A stretch of DNA of 64,000 nt from Hypoxylon rubiginosum (Eukaryota > Ascomycota > Sordariomycetes > Xylariales > Hypoxylaceae): assembly GCA_902806565.1 (NCBI GenBank), contig CADCXA010000034.1, positions 558,001 through 622,000 on the forward strand, given 5' to 3'. Every line of letters begins with the position of its first letter. Within the stretch, counting starts at the first letter, position 1. Position numbers and translations under genes: made by a program. This document shows, one piece after another, positions 22,946-35,214 of this stretch. Below the pieces are notes generated by a model. It did no database searches, was not told where the DNA came from, and saw nothing but the letters and a program-made list of their open reading frames with translations.

Positions 22946-25526
22946 ATGTCGCGAGATATCACGGAGACATGGCCGGTCCATGAGGTAAGTTCGAACATCA
23001 GGCTAGCTGGGTTGAAGTCATTAACACGGCCTCTTAGATCGTATACACCGCCATCGTTGGCGTTGTCATGCTGGCAGCCCTCCTCGAATGGTTCTTGTGG
23101 TTGGCTGCCTTCTTGTACTGCCTCGTCAAGGTTTTCCAGAAGGCAGAGCACTGGACGATCAGGCTGCTTGCAATCATTATCGGTATTATGTTCACTGGTT
23201 TTCGGTATGTTTCTGCCAATTCCCGTCAGGTGAATATTACTAACGACGGAATAGGTTCATCTTCTTGCCTATCATGATCGTCACTCTACCTCTCCCCGGC
23301 CAGATCACCCAGTATTGGCCGGCCGATATGGTCGACATTCTCCAATGGTTTGCCTTCTGGAGTTTCGCAGGTCTCCTGACTATTCCATGGCTTTTCTGCG
23401 TGTATCAGCTTGTCACTCATCAGCTTGGGAGGACGAAACGTGTGAAAGAAGTGTTGGACGAAGTTTCTGCGCCGAAGGTCGTTATCGTTATGCCCTGCTA
23501 CAAGGAAGAGCCCGAAATCCTCGTTACGGCCATCAACTCAGTCGTGGACTGCGATTACCCTCCTTCGTGCATCCACGTTTTCCTCTCGTTCGATGGAGAC
23601 CAAGAGGACGAGTTATACCTCAACACGATCGAGAAACTCGGTGTACCTCTCACGCTAGAGTCGTATCCTAAGAGTATCGACGTCACCTACCGAGCGGCTC
23701 GTATCACCGTCTCTCGGTTTCCCCACGGAGGAAAACGCCACTGCCAGAAGGCAACTTACAAGCTCATCGACAAGGTCTACAAGGAGTACCTCAAGCGGAA
23801 CGACAACCTGTTCATCCTTTTCATCGACTCGGATTGCATCTTAGATAGGGTCTGCCTGCAAAATTTCGTCTACGATATGGAGCTCAGCCCTGGGAATAGC
23901 AGGGATATGCTAGCTATGACGGGCGTTATCACCTCAACAACCAGGAAGCATAGTATAATCACGCTCCTCCAAGACATGGAGTACATCCACGGCCAGCTGT
24001 TCGAAAGGACGGTGGAGTCCGGATGTGGCGCCGTCACTTGTTTGCCGGGAGCTCTAACTATGCTGCGATTCTCCGCGTTTCGGAGAATGGCTAAATACTA
24101 CTTTGCCGACAAAGCCGAGCAGTGCGAAGACCTTTTCGATTTTGCAAAGAGTCATTTGGGCGAAGACCGATGGCTGACCCATCTGTTCATGATCGGAGCG
24201 AAGAAACGGTACCAGATTCAGATGTGCACTTCAGCCTTCTGCAAAACGGAAGCAGTGCAGACTGTTCAGTCGCTGATTAAGCAACGGCGAAGATGGTTTC
24301 TTGGGTTCATCACGAACGAAGTCTGCATGTTGACTGACTGGCGTCTTTGGAAACGATATCCTATCCTGCTCGTCGTCCGATTCATGCAAAACACGATTCG
24401 AACGACGGCTCTGCTTTTCTTCATCATGTTGCTCTCGATAATGACGACGACTATGAGAGTCGATCAGCTCCCTGTTGGGTTCATTGCCATCTCGCTTGGC
24501 CTGAATTGGCTAATGATGATCTATTTCGGCTTCAAGCTGAAGCGATACAAGATCTGGCTGTACCCGATGATGTTTATCCTGAATCCCTTCTTCAATTGGT
24601 ATTACATGGTATACGGCATCTTTACCGCTGGCCAAAGAACATGGGGCGGTCCTCGTGCCGATGCTGCGACTGCTGATGCGAACACGACGCCACAGCAGGC
24701 TGTTGAGCAGGCCGAGAAGACAGGTGACGATCTCAACGTTGTTCCGGAGACATTCATCCCAGCAGTCGAGGTGCAACGACAGAAGAGCAAAGGGAACGAT
24801 AACGGAGTCCAAAGAACGAAGAGCAAGGTTCTACCCCCGGAGAAGATTGAGGGTAAATTCGCCGCCCCCGAGAAAAAGGCCAACGGTTTCTATGCCTATC
24901 CAGAGGAGTCAACGTTCAGCTTCAACACGCCGGGGACCGAGTATTCGTCATTTGACCGCCCTAATTCACGCTACCTCCACAACCGCGAGTCGGTGGACAG
25001 CTTCCTGACTATTGGAAACAATTCGGTATATCTCCCTCGGCGGGTCGAAAGCATCATGGGAGAGGAAGACCGCAAGAAGTACGAGATGGCACAAGCCAGC
25101 CAGTACAACCAGTTCATCGAAAACTCTAAAAAATATGCCATTCCTCCGCGAGGCCAAGTGTACGAATTCTCGGACGTGGAGCTCGCTAAAGGGGGTTGGG
25201 AAGCGAGCGATCCTAGGGCCTCGGACGTCAGCCGTTCCGAACGTCGCCATAAAGAGGATAGCAATGAGAGCAGTCATGACTCGCAGTCGGACCGCGCGCC
25301 GTCGCCTGGGCCGAGGTCATCTCTATTGAACAACCAAGATTCTTCCCGTACGCAAAGACAGAGTCTGGGAGTATCGTCGGGGAATAACCGCCACCACCAC
25401 CACCGGAGCCGGGCAGGGCGGAGTCCTCTCGGACGAGACAGCCCGATGCGTAACGACGACGAGACGGAGATAGAGAGGTCTAATTCCGGGCGGAAACCTT
25501 CTCGGAGGCCAAACACTCCCAGATAG
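22946..25526 (+). CDS. chitin synthase (GT2), probably class VI type without myosin domain
   Basis: Exons 22946-22984, 23038-23204 and 23255-25526 give 825 aa. It polymerises UDP-GlcNAc into chitin at the plasma membrane. Three N-terminal membrane segments (about 15-40, 50-80, 95-122) precede the GT2 domain. That domain has PCYKEEPE (about 149-156), DGDQED (about 182), DSDC (260-263), LGEDRW (about 370) and the chitin synthase signature QRRRW (412-416). Three to four membrane helices follow at about 438-525. The last 290 residues are a hydrophilic Ser/Arg/Pro-rich tail with a short His run (about 780). Length and the absence of a myosin motor or cytochrome b5 domain argue against classes IV, V and VII. 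The class VI assignment is an inference; the enzyme family is firm thanks to QRRRW. Confidence 0.88.
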
Positions 25527-26974
25527 ACGGAAAATTCGAAGGATCACACGGGTCAACACATCTAGAAGCTGAGCCTCGCAGGGCTAAATTGCATAGTGGG
25601 TAACGGTCTTGGAGGGGAAGATGCATCGTAGACGGCGTTTAGGGAGGGGCAAAAAGAAAGCACGGTATTTTGTGAAGGCTGTAGAAAAAAAAGGGGGGGG
25701 GGGGGGGGGGGGGGGAAGAGGGTGGTTGTATACACGTGTGTTGGACATATTGCTTATGCTTACCGTAATTACTTCATACGACGCGCACAGCTGCTACAGC
25801 GTTTTTTTCTTTCTTCTTCTTTTAATGAACCATAGGTCGTTTGTCATCCGTCTTTAGACTCGCGCGCGGTTACGCTAGATGAGGCGATAGTCATAATAGA
25901 ATCTGAGCTATACTATGAGTTGAGCTAAGGAGTGGAAGTAAAACTGTCTTCGCCCTATACTATATAGCCTATACGAAGAGCTTCATAGACGAACGAGAGA
26001 GGTAGGCAAAAGGATCTCGAGAAAGGATATAGAGAAAAAGGGGGAAAAAAAAACATACAACACCAGGGATTCGCTGGTCGTCACCGACCCAACTACTAGT
26101 CCGGCGGTATCCGGCTTATCTAAGGGGGAGCGAACGGGACCCCGAGTTTTCCAGATCTTATGGTCGTATGTGATAGATTGAGGTGTTGTTGTGGTATATA
26201 TAGGCACATCATCGTGGCCAGACCAAGAAAGGGGGCGGGTTAACAAGTGTTTCTATGATGGGAGAGATCTGGAAGGCTGAATGGGGTTTGGATGGTAAAT
26301 ACCTGGGCAACTTTATTAATGATAGAGAGTTTCATTTTGAGATCTCCTGTTGAGCATGAATGAATTTGTTGTTCTATCACATTTAGGTCGATGAGATATA
26401 AGGAACGAGTAAATATCAAGTCCGGCTCTGGTGGTAGTGCCTAGGTATCGGTAGTATAGTATCTAGTCTAAAAGCACTTCTCCTTGGTGATTCTAGTAAC
26501 TATCAAGTGCTGCTAGAATTGTAAGATAACATTGAGACATGAATAACTGAGACAGTGATGCCCACGAGACCTTCTCTTATCAATTCGACAACAGGTTTGA
26601 GGTTCTATTGCACGTGATAAAAGTTACTTGGAGACTGTACTGGTGGGGGTGGTCTGAAAAACTCACGTGTCGGCAAAGCCTAGACATTGCCTGTAGCAGC
26701 ATGGTAGCCAGCGTAGAAGGTGCTGTAGCATTGCGCTAACAGTTTACGCTAGCAGGCTGTGACACTGTGCCCCTGACGACGCCCAGGAAGCGTCCGCCTG
26801 ATTAGGTACACAACGCCAGCTTAAAGTGTGTCTTCTTTTCAAGAGTTGCCTTTTGCATCGTTCCAAACTCATCCTTTGTCGACGTTCCGTGCACGAATCT
26901 GATCTCATCAGTAACTTAACTAACTCACTCGGCATCTCCATTTCCTGCGACGCTAGATCACCAGATTGCCCATC
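25527..26974. other. intergenic between chitin synthase and BAR-protein gene
   Basis: No gene seen. It includes the A8G23 homopurine run (listed separately) and pyrimidine-rich stretches around 25800-25825. Confidence 0.55.
25685..25715 (+). repeat. homopurine run A8G23
   Basis: Eight A followed by 23 consecutive G, about 160 nt downstream of the chitin synthase stop. A guanine run this long can form G-quadruplexes and is prone to length errors in sequencing. Confidence 0.95.
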
Positions 26975-28262
26975 ATGGATAACTTCAAGGCATTCGGCAA
27001 TAGCTTGAGGTACTTCACCATTCAAACCCTTGTGGGCGTATTTATATCTGCGGCCAGGCAATACTAATATCATGATCGCGACAGCTCTATCGGCCAGCAG
27101 ATCACCCCCTTTGCTTCCCGTACTTTCCAGTACACCAAGGAGCAGCTTGGCCAGGCCGAGGATAAGGTAAATTCTATCTGGACCTAAACGCTAAATGTTT
27201 CGCTAATGATGAACCTTCATAGACCGAGCTCCCGCCCGATTACATCGACCTCGAGAAGCGTGTCGATGCTCTTAAGCAGGTCCACCAGAAGATGCTTAAC
27301 GTGACGTAGGTTCATCTCTTGTGTTGCGCGCCGACCCTTTTAGCTAATATAGTCTCGTCTTTTCACAGTTCGCAATACTCCCACGAAGCCTACGATTACC
27401 CTGCCAACATCAAGGAGAGCTTCTCTGACCTCGGCCGTACTGTCAGCGAGAAGGTCCAGCTCCTCTCTACCGCCTCTACCCCCGCCGAGGCTCAGGCCGC
27501 CTTAGTCGCACCTCCCACCGCGAAGCCGCAGCCCAAGACCTTCTCCCACGCCATTGCGCGTGCCAGTCTAGCAAGCTCCCAGCTTCTCCACCAGCAGCAC
27601 ACGGGCACCGGCGAGGATCCTCTTGCGACCGCGCTTGAGAAATATGCGCTAGCCAGCGAGCGACTTGGCGAGACGCGCCTTGCTCAGGATGCTCAGATTC
27701 AGAGCCGATACCTAGCCGGATGGAACACCACGCTGAACACCAACTTGATGTTCGCAACTCGTGCGCGCAAGAATGTCGAGAAGGCACGCCTAACACTGGA
27801 CTCTGTCAAGTCTCGCGCCAAGGGCAACACCTGGAAGATTGGTGCTGGATCTCCTCGCGATGATCACCACACTACTGAAGAGTTGAGCGCTGAAGCCCAG
27901 GAGGAAATCGAGAAGGCCGAGGACGAGTTCGTCACCCAGACCGAAGAGGCAGTGGGTGTAATGAAGAACGTAGGTCATGTTTGAGGCACATCAATTCGTA
28001 GATTCATGGCTAATTATTCTACCCCTCTAGGTTCTGGACACTCCTGAACCCCTTCGCAACCTTGCGGAGCTTGTTGCTGCCCAGCTCGAGTATCATAAGA
28101 AGGCTGCTGAGATTCTGAGCGAACTTGTTCCCGTCATCGAGGGTCTCCAGGTTGAGCAAGAGGTTCGTTGAAACAAAAAAAGGTTGTGCTGTCTTGCTTG
28201 TTCTTGAGACTAACATATTACTATAGGCGAATTACCGCAAGAGCCGCGAGAGTGCTTCCTAA
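26975..28262 (+). CDS. BAR-domain protein, Gvp36-like membrane-curvature protein
   Basis: Six exons: 26975-27009, 27085-27166, 27223-27305, 27369-27969, 28031-28162 and 28227-28262 (322 aa). The N-terminus (MDNFKAFGNSL, then SSIGQQITPF) matches the amphipathic start of Gvp36-type proteins. The remainder is helical and charged, with Asn/Arg/Ala-rich coiled-coil segments (ALEKYALASERLGETRL, then LAAQLEYHKKAAEIL-like helix near the end). Such BAR proteins bind curved membranes in Golgi-to-plasma-membrane and endocytic traffic. All junctions keep phase. The fifth intron (28163-28226) uses an unusual GTTCGT donor. The stop is TAA at 28260-28262. Family recognition is good; the precise compartment is not shown by the sequence. 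Confidence 0.88.
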
Positions 28263-29820
28263 ATGATTGATACCCGCAAGACTCTCGAATGCAACAGAAC
28301 ACTTCCGTTGTGAGGTTTTGTAACCGGACGGTCCCATGGACCAGGTCTTGGGACCTGTATGGATGGTAGTGGATATGTCGGGATTCCTCGTCTTTTTTTC
28401 TTTTTCTTTTTTAGCTGCTTGGTCTGACTAGTTGCGTGTTTGAGCAAGTGTGATATAGACGGAACGAAGTCCCTGAAGGAAATGTTCCTTGCGGGCGTGT
28501 TACTTTCAGTGCTTCGTTTTCAACTCCTATTTGGAAGAAACAATGAATGAATGGACACCATTTCTCGTAAATACGATTTTTTTCTTTCCTATTCCTATGT
28601 GCATATATACCAGTGGCACTGGTTCAGTCTCGTTGTAATATTTGTCCCTATGAGGGTGGTTGGTGGCGTATACACTACATCAACAGCGATTCACGATGGG
28701 GATGGGTCAATTCACGTCATCATGAATATGGCTGATGGCTGATGGCGATAACTCATGGATTCATCGGGAAAGGCTCTATGTTGTAGCCACGAAGAATCAT
28801 CGTTGCTCCTATGGCATTGCATTGTTTACGAATAGTACACTGACGCGCTACAGCTAGGCATAAAGATAGTTCTTTATGAGCTCCCTTGGAAAACAGAGGA
28901 GCAATGACTTGGAATTGTCTGGGCTCTGCTTCTTGTGAAGCAATACGAGTTCCTCACGGTGGCAAATTTGACCCCATTATGTTCACAGATAACAACTTAG
29001 GGATGGGGAGAAGGCCTTGCAACGCGAGATAGGCCAGCATCTTCTAGGTAGGATGGCGAAAAGCAATGGGGTGCTAGCAAGTTCGCGAGCGAAGACGCGT
29101 CGGGGCTGGATGGTGAATATCGTGAAGGTATTCATCAACACGAACAGTCAACTCGAGATGGGTAATATTCTTCCTCATGGCGACGCGACAAGGCATCGAT
29201 CATAACGAAAAAAAGAGTTGGTGGAAAACAAAAATTATGCCCGCCACTTCCCCGAAGTGAAGTGGAAGAGGGCGGACGGCTACGGTTGTGCAATGTAGGC
29301 CCACCCCCTTAAGCATCCCCATGCTTGAGCGAGGACGCTTCGGTGCTTACTTACACGCTTGGAGAAGAAAAGGAAAAGAGAAGAGAAGTTCCAGCGGCGG
29401 GGAGGGAAAGCCGACTTAAATACTTTTTCGCGGGGAGGGCGGTGAACCTCGAGGGAAGACGGCAGAATAGCTTCGGGGCAACGAGGCAGGCGGCGGCAAG
29501 AGCTGCTCACCTGCTAAACTGCCCGCACGGGCGCCGTCGTCCCCTACAAGCTTGGGGAGTTGGGAATTTGAAGGAGATTTATTGGACAGCGACGTTGCGG
29601 TAGCAACAGCGAAAAGGGAGAAGTCGGTACATGTGATATACTTAGCACATAGAGGAGTATCTTAGATATGTAGGTATTTTTAAGTACTGTATTTCACAGA
29701 GAGGGTATTCCAGTTATCTCATTACTTCTCTTATTCCTCTAATTCCTTCCATACAGCGATTGTGAAGCCATGTGAATAGAAATATGCATTTTCCCACCCG
29801 CCCCCTAACCCCCATTCAAC
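28263..29820. other. intergenic, convergent gene ends
   Basis: It lies between the 3' ends of the BAR gene and the flavin oxidoreductase. Only short frames occur (longest 92 codons), with no recognisable product. Confidence 0.6.
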
Positions 29821-31968
29821 TCACGTAAAGAAGATCTTGTCAAAGAGCTCGTTGCTAAACCTCTGCCTCGCTTCCTCCAAAGACCACCCCTGCTTCTTCG
29901 CAATCCGACCCATGGTCTCCCGGAACTCTGGAATGGCATCTCGGTACGACTCCTTCATGTACTCGATCATCGGGCGGCCGCGGACAGTCATGGTTGCCCA
30001 TTCTTTGGCCCAGTGCGGTCGCGTTTCGAGATAGTTCCCCTGATTATCCTTGAGCCCCATCCACTTATCTACTACATACTGGGCGTATGGAAGCCACTCT
30101 GCTTCCATGTTCTGGAGCGTCAGGACCTCAATCGAACAGGTGCCGAGCGTGTGCCCACGGAAAGGGGCCATGGTCACGTTGGAAGACCCGGTGATGCGCA
30201 TCTCGAGGGGCATACGCTGTGGGCACGTATCCTTGTACTTATATGCCGCCAGAATTGCATCCCACCACGCCTTCTGCACGAGGGACCAGTCGATCGGGTC
30301 GTCCGGCTTCGCGTCTCGCAAGCTGCCGGTCTTGGGCTGCAGCGGGATCTCGAGCTCCGTATCCCTGACCCGGACATTCTGGATAGCTCGGCGGAAGTGC
30401 AATGCGTTGGGTAGCTGCGTCTTGATAGTGTCCTTGGGGTCGGCGACGTCCGGCATCGCGTACAGACCTAGCTTGGACAGCAGCGTGGCCTGCGTCCAGG
30501 GGAAGATGTTCTGCAGGCTGAGCACGGCCTCGGACTCCTGGATGATCTGGATGGCCACGGTCTCGGCCCACTGGATGAGGACGCCGACCTTGCTGGGGTA
30601 CTCCTCCGCGTCCTTGCTGTCGTCCGTGACGTTCCAGCAGTTGACCCATACTTTGCTCGTATAGGGGAACCAAAACCACTCCGCGTAGAAGTCGTCTGCC
30701 GCCTGCTTCTCGAAGGTGGCTTGAGCTTTGGCACGCTGCTGAGGCGTCATTTCGATCCGCAGAGCTTCGGGGATGTCCTCGTCCGCTAGCCCGGGGGGCG
30801 GCGGGATGGCTTCCATGACGGGAATCTTCCTGGGGACCATAACCGCATAGCTCATAGGGTCGAGCTCAAGCGTGATGTGGGTGACGATCCCCAGAAGCCC
30901 AAAGCAGCCGCTTGCTACGGACATGAAGCTGGGGTCGTTGTCCTTGCTGATTGTCTGCATGTTGCCGTTCACGTCCACGTACTCGATGGTGTGTACCAGG
31001 TCGCTGAGCGTAGGGTGTCTCCTCCCGGCGCCGTGGCAGATCGGGGCGTTCGAGCCTCCGTAGGTAATCTCAACCATTATCACATTCAGAGGTAGAGACG
31101 AAGCCTTGTGCAGCTCCTGCTCGTTGCACCACCTCCGAAACATCTGGTTTGTCACCGCGGTGCCCACTCGAACTAGTCGCTTCTCCCCCCTGCGCGGCTC
31201 CCCCACGAAGTCGATGCTGTTGAGCTCCGTGCCTCGGACGAAGAACTGAGAGCCCGGCAGGGATTCGGTGTTCGGAAGCATCGAGGCTCGATGCAGGCCC
31301 AGGGTCGAGATGATGATCTGGCCGTCCGAGCCGAAGACTGGCGACCACGAGTGGCGGTACCCGGAGGCTCTGACCTTCAGGTTGCGGACCTTGGCGTACT
31401 TGACGATCTGCTGGATGCCGTAGGACGTGCTGGGGACGTAGGTAAGGCTCGGCGTGTTCTTCACGGTAAGGCCCCAGTTCTGAAATGCCTGGTTCGCGTA
31501 GACCGTCATTCCGACCTTCTGGGACTCGTCGTTGTAGAGAGGAGAGACCTTCTCATCGGGACGGAAAAATTCGTGGACGCGATCCATCACCGTCTCTAAC
31601 GAACTCTCTTCGTCCAGCACGGGAAGCTCTTCGCGGGCGCCAAGAGATACTCCCATGTCAAAGTCCTTGCCGATATCATCTGCGGGCTCCTCATCTTCGA
31701 CAAAGGCTCGGATCAGCTTGCTCTCGACGTGCGAGTACCGGCCGAGGATGCTGCTGTACGTCCCGTCGTCCTCGGACTCCCAGAACACACGCAGCAGCCT
31801 GCGAACTGAGTCTTCACGAGGCACATCCGTGTCAGGGTCGACGATATCATCTATAAGCTTAGAAAGTCCTGGAAGTTGGTGGCCAAGTTTGTGATCATCT
31901 TGTAGCTTCTGGGAGATCGTTTTCAGGCGGTCGTTCGACCTCTCAAAGATATGTTTGGTATGCGCCAT
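29821..31968 (-). CDS. FAD-linked oxidoreductase (VAO/PCMH fold) with D-arabinono-lactone-oxidase-like C-terminus
   Basis: A single exon of 715 aa. Residues 1-165 are an acidic, helical extension I cannot assign. The FAD-binding PCMH-type domain spans about 170-385. It has YVPSTSYGIQQIVKYA, the motif ASGYRHSWSPVFG with His206 at the position that carries covalent FAD in related aldonolactone oxidases, and SGCFGLLGIVTHITLELDP. The C-terminal half (about 400-710) resembles the ALO substrate domain, including EMRITGSSNVTMAPF and RPHWAKEW. There is no signal peptide or membrane segment, so a cytosolic location is inferred. The substrate is unknown; candidates are sugar-lactone or polyol oxidation. 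At 715 aa it is longer than typical ALO proteins (about 500 aa) because of the N-terminal extension. No biosynthetic-cluster neighbours are present. Confidence 0.82.
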   Translation of the reverse strand: MAHTKHIFERSNDRLKTISQKLQDDHKLGHQLPGLSKLIDDIVDPDTDVPREDSVRRLLRVFWESEDDGTYSSILGRYSHVESKLIRAFVEDEEPADDIGKDFDMGVSLGAREELPVLDEESSLETVMDRVHEFFRPDEKVSPLYNDESQKVGMTVYANQAFQNWGLTVKNTPSLTYVPSTSYGIQQIVKYAKVRNLKVRASGYRHSWSPVFGSDGQIIISTLGLHRASMLPNTESLPGSQFFVRGTELNSIDFVGEPRRGEKRLVRVGTAVTNQMFRRWCNEQELHKASSLPLNVIMVEITYGGSNAPICHGAGRRHPTLSDLVHTIEYVDVNGNMQTISKDNDPSFMSVASGCFGLLGIVTHITLELDPMSYAVMVPRKIPVMEAIPPPPGLADEDIPEALRIEMTPQQRAKAQATFEKQAADDFYAEWFWFPYTSKVWVNCWNVTDDSKDAEEYPSKVGVLIQWAETVAIQIIQESEAVLSLQNIFPWTQATLLSKLGLYAMPDVADPKDTIKTQLPNALHFRRAIQNVRVRDTELEIPLQPKTGSLRDAKPDDPIDWSLVQKAWWDAILAAYKYKDTCPQRMPLEMRITGSSNVTMAPFRGHTLGTCSIEVLTLQNMEAEWLPYAQYVVDKWMGLKDNQGNYLETRPHWAKEWATMTVRGRPMIEYMKESYRDAIPEFRETMGRIAKKQGWSLEEARQRFSNELFDKIFFT

Positions 31969-33448
31969 GATGACAAACTAAGACTAATACACTTAATAAG
32001 GCTATAGCTTCGAAAGAATTAGCACAATGATTAAGGTAATATAGGATGTATTTGCAGAGAGGGTGGACTACGAAGGTGACACATAGCTATTTGTAGTCAC
32101 GAGTGTTAGGAGAAGGTAAGCTCGCCGGCGCAGATCTAGTCCTAGTATCAATGGTTCTGAACTTGTCCTCAGCCACCAAAGTATTCAAAGACCGAAGCCA
32201 TCTCGGCTTCTATGAAAGAATAATCATCTTACATAAGAGACCCTACACCATCGGTCAGATCGACCCAGACTACCAAAAGAAAGGATCCAGGGTATCATAT
32301 CCCACAGCCTACCTGATCTGCAGCTGAATCGAGCTGCATGTGACGTATCAGTATGAAAATGGTCTTTTCCTTAATACTTCTCCTAAGACGACGCCACACT
32401 CTTTCATATTCCGTATATTGCCATATCAAGCGATCAGCGTGCGAGGATGCGGATGGCAGCTGATAGCAATTCTTGACAGGCATTAATCTTCATGACCCTC
32501 CAGTCGGCAAACGACATGCGCTATTCCATAAGTAGGCCTACTATCTAGATACCTAGACCGCTTCATTTCGATAGATGCTGGCTTCATGCAGAAAGCTTCC
32601 CGTGTTTGGGCGGCTTCTGCGTAATCTCAAGGGGTGCTGCTTCGCGGTGACATGGTCAAGATAGCGAGCCTAAGCTCTTCGTTCTCAGCCGTTAGGCTCG
32701 GCACAGCCACATTGTTGGGTAACATAGGCTATAAGCCCATGATGACACCGCTAGTGTTCATATAGGTCCTTCTATAAGGCAGTCAATCACAGAGAACTAG
32801 AACTTGGCGTAAGCATCAGATACACCTGGAGGGAAAGAGACTTATGAATTGATGCAAAACCCCATCTATACTTGACTACATATGTAGCTCTCGACACATC
32901 TCGACCACCTCACAGCTGCGACATCAGATTATGTAAGAATATGATCGGTATATCATGTCTTGGCCATAGTAGCGTCGGTTTATAGTGACCCCGTCTTACC
33001 TACGATCTAGATCTAGACTCTAGAGTGTTTGTATTATGTCTTCTTTCTAGGTAGGTAGTTAGGGAAGAAGGTGAAAATTACCAGGCGTGCTTTGAAGGTC
33101 GCTAGCTTTCCAATGAGCTATCTACTAGAACAAAGAGCTGTGATGGAAGAAATCCATTGCAAGTTCTCGAGATAGAGGTGAGGTGATAGAGGTGAAAGGT
33201 GACTGTAAAGATGTACATACGGTTTATTGCATAAACGATGTCATATTCACATACTATACCCCGCCAATTCGATACCACGTGACCTTTTGAGCTCTGACGT
33301 TCGTTTTCGAGCATCTAAACTGCCAATTGAACTCTGGGGAGCTCTCCAAATATCTCAAATCGATAGCCCTGATCGAACCGACCTCCCAATTCCCACCCAT
33401 TGAACCAGCGCCCCCTTCCCGTCTGGTCCAAAAATAAGAAAACACACG
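31969..33448. other. intergenic, divergent promoters of oxidoreductase and complex I subunit
   Basis: A head-to-head spacer of about 1.5 kb. No gene, RNA or strong repeat was seen. Confidence 0.6.
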
Positions 33449-34336
33449 ATGCGGGGGACATTCCGACTCTTCGCCGCCGTCAAGCCGGCGCGCTACCTCG
33501 TAGCCGGCAGCCCGACGGGCCTCACGGGCCTCTACACCCACAGCTCGCCGCGGTCGACGCTGCTCTACCTGTACTCGCGCACGCTCGAGAAGCTGCAGGC
33601 CTTCCCCGAGTCCTCGCTGTACCGGCAGTCGATCGAGGCCCTGACGCAGCACCGCCTGCAGATCGTCGAGTCGGCCTCGCCGCCGGGCTACGAGGAGTGG
33701 GCGGCCAAGGCCCGCGCCATCGCCCGCGAGAACCCGCGCCACTTCAACGTGACGACGTCGGCCAGCTCGGCGCGGCCCGCCGAGCGCGCCGCCGTGCTGC
33801 AGGTCGAGTCCGGGGGACGACTGTTCGTGCACCGCTCCGACCCGAACCCCGATGACGTCCGGGTGGAGGAGTGGGACGGCGAGCGCGACGAGGGGCCCAA
33901 CGCCGAGGGCCTGCGCGGCGAGGAGGACCGACGAGAGCACGGGCTGCTGTTCGACCGCCCGCCTACTAGCAGCCCCGAAAAGAAGATAGAGTGGGAGCGC
34001 GAGCCCCAGCTGACTGCCGACCAGTTCGTCTTGCCCACCTAGATAGATACGTCTGTATACATGTGCAGGGCGCGAGGTTGCTAACAGTTGGGAACTTTAG
34101 GATCGAGGAGATCGAGAACAAAATTGGCGGCGGCCTGATCGAGGAGGTAGTGCAGAGAGCGGAGAGCGAATTAAGACTTGTGGATGTCATGTATGAGTCG
34201 AAGGTGTAAGTGCTTTCTTTTATTTGTCTATTAGACATCCTAAAGAGTCGAAGACGAAGCTGACTGGTTCTACAGATGGGAGGATCTAGAAGAGAAGCCG
34301 ACCGAGGGCCAATGGACCTACTTCGAGCGTCACTAG
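33449..34336 (+). CDS. NADH:ubiquinone oxidoreductase (complex I) NDUFA5-family subunit, 29.9-kDa type
   Basis: Exons 33449-34023, 34101-34205 and 34276-34336 give 246 aa. The N-terminus (FRLFAAVKPARYL, then GLTGLYTHSSPRSTLLYLY) and ESSLYRQSIEALTQHR are the conserved ETC_C1_NDUFA5 block. It acts in the matrix arm of mitochondrial complex I. The first donor is GTTCGT at 34024. It was selected because only this junction restores the family sequence LTADQ-IEEIENKI; without splicing the frame stops at 34040. The end EEKPTEGQWTYFERH is also family-typical. The first exon is strongly G/C at third codon positions. A mid-protein acidic insert (about 140-180) is variable. The homologue in Neurospora is the 29.9-kDa subunit. 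Confidence 0.93.
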
Positions 34337-35214
34337 GCACTAGGTGAAGTCGTCTCGCTTGGTCTGGAACGGAGGATTATGCATTTGCCAACATGCGGCA
34401 TTATAGAGCATGTGTACAATAGAAAAAAAAGCATTGTACATACGGACGCCCGTTAAGAGACTTTTATTACTGTTACTGTCATTCTCATAGTAGTGGTCTT
34501 AATCGTGGTGTCTTTTGCTAAGTTCTTAACGGCCAAGGCATATGACATGAGCTAGGGTATTACTCTAGCAAAATTTCAAAGTCCTTTCTATAGCTCATAG
34601 CTATGCATCTATTCTATGGGATCTTGGTAGCAGAGTAACGAGTAACACACTACGACGGTATGGCGATAGCTATAGAGAATGTGTCGTTGCGACCTAAAAC
34701 AATGTCTGAATTAAGAGGTGATATGTTCCAATAGCTAGTGAACCATATGGTGTTGACGAGTTTTATGGGATTTGAAGGGAGGAAACGAGCAACATAGTTT
34801 TCTTCCATGCTTGGCTTTTATCAAACCGCATCGTTGATCTAAAATTGATTGAGAAAGAAGAAGAAAAGCATATTTTATGTATTCGCCTTAAGGAGACTGT
34901 CCTTATGATACTAATGAAGGAAGTAAAAGACATTGAACCATCGGTTGAGCGCCCGGGACGGTGGATAGACAAGCCGCTAATGCAACGCGCCGTCGGTCCG
35001 CAAATCATCGGAGCAAAGTTAAAAAATCACGGAGTTCGCGTTGTTCAACTGATCTTTCATGTCAATACAAAATACAAAAATTAATCACTATTTAACGAGT
35101 CCCCTGCAAAATCTCTTCGTCGGGGCCATATACAAGTTTGTTTGCACAGCTTTCAAATATTACAAAAAGAAACCTTTAAGACGCTTTTACCAGCTATCAA
35201 GTCGCAACACAATC
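34337..35214. other. intergenic before RNA polymerase I factor gene
   Basis: AT-richer spacer. Only short frames without codon structure are present. Confidence 0.6.

Noticed and set aside
29821..31968. Secondary-metabolite cluster around the flavin oxidase
   Set aside because: The neighbours are core genes (BAR protein, complex I subunit). No synthase, P450, transporter or cluster regulator is present.
33254..33940. 228-codon minus-strand frame opposite the complex I subunit gene
   Set aside because: The plus strand encodes a recognised conserved protein here, and the antisense frame has no motif.
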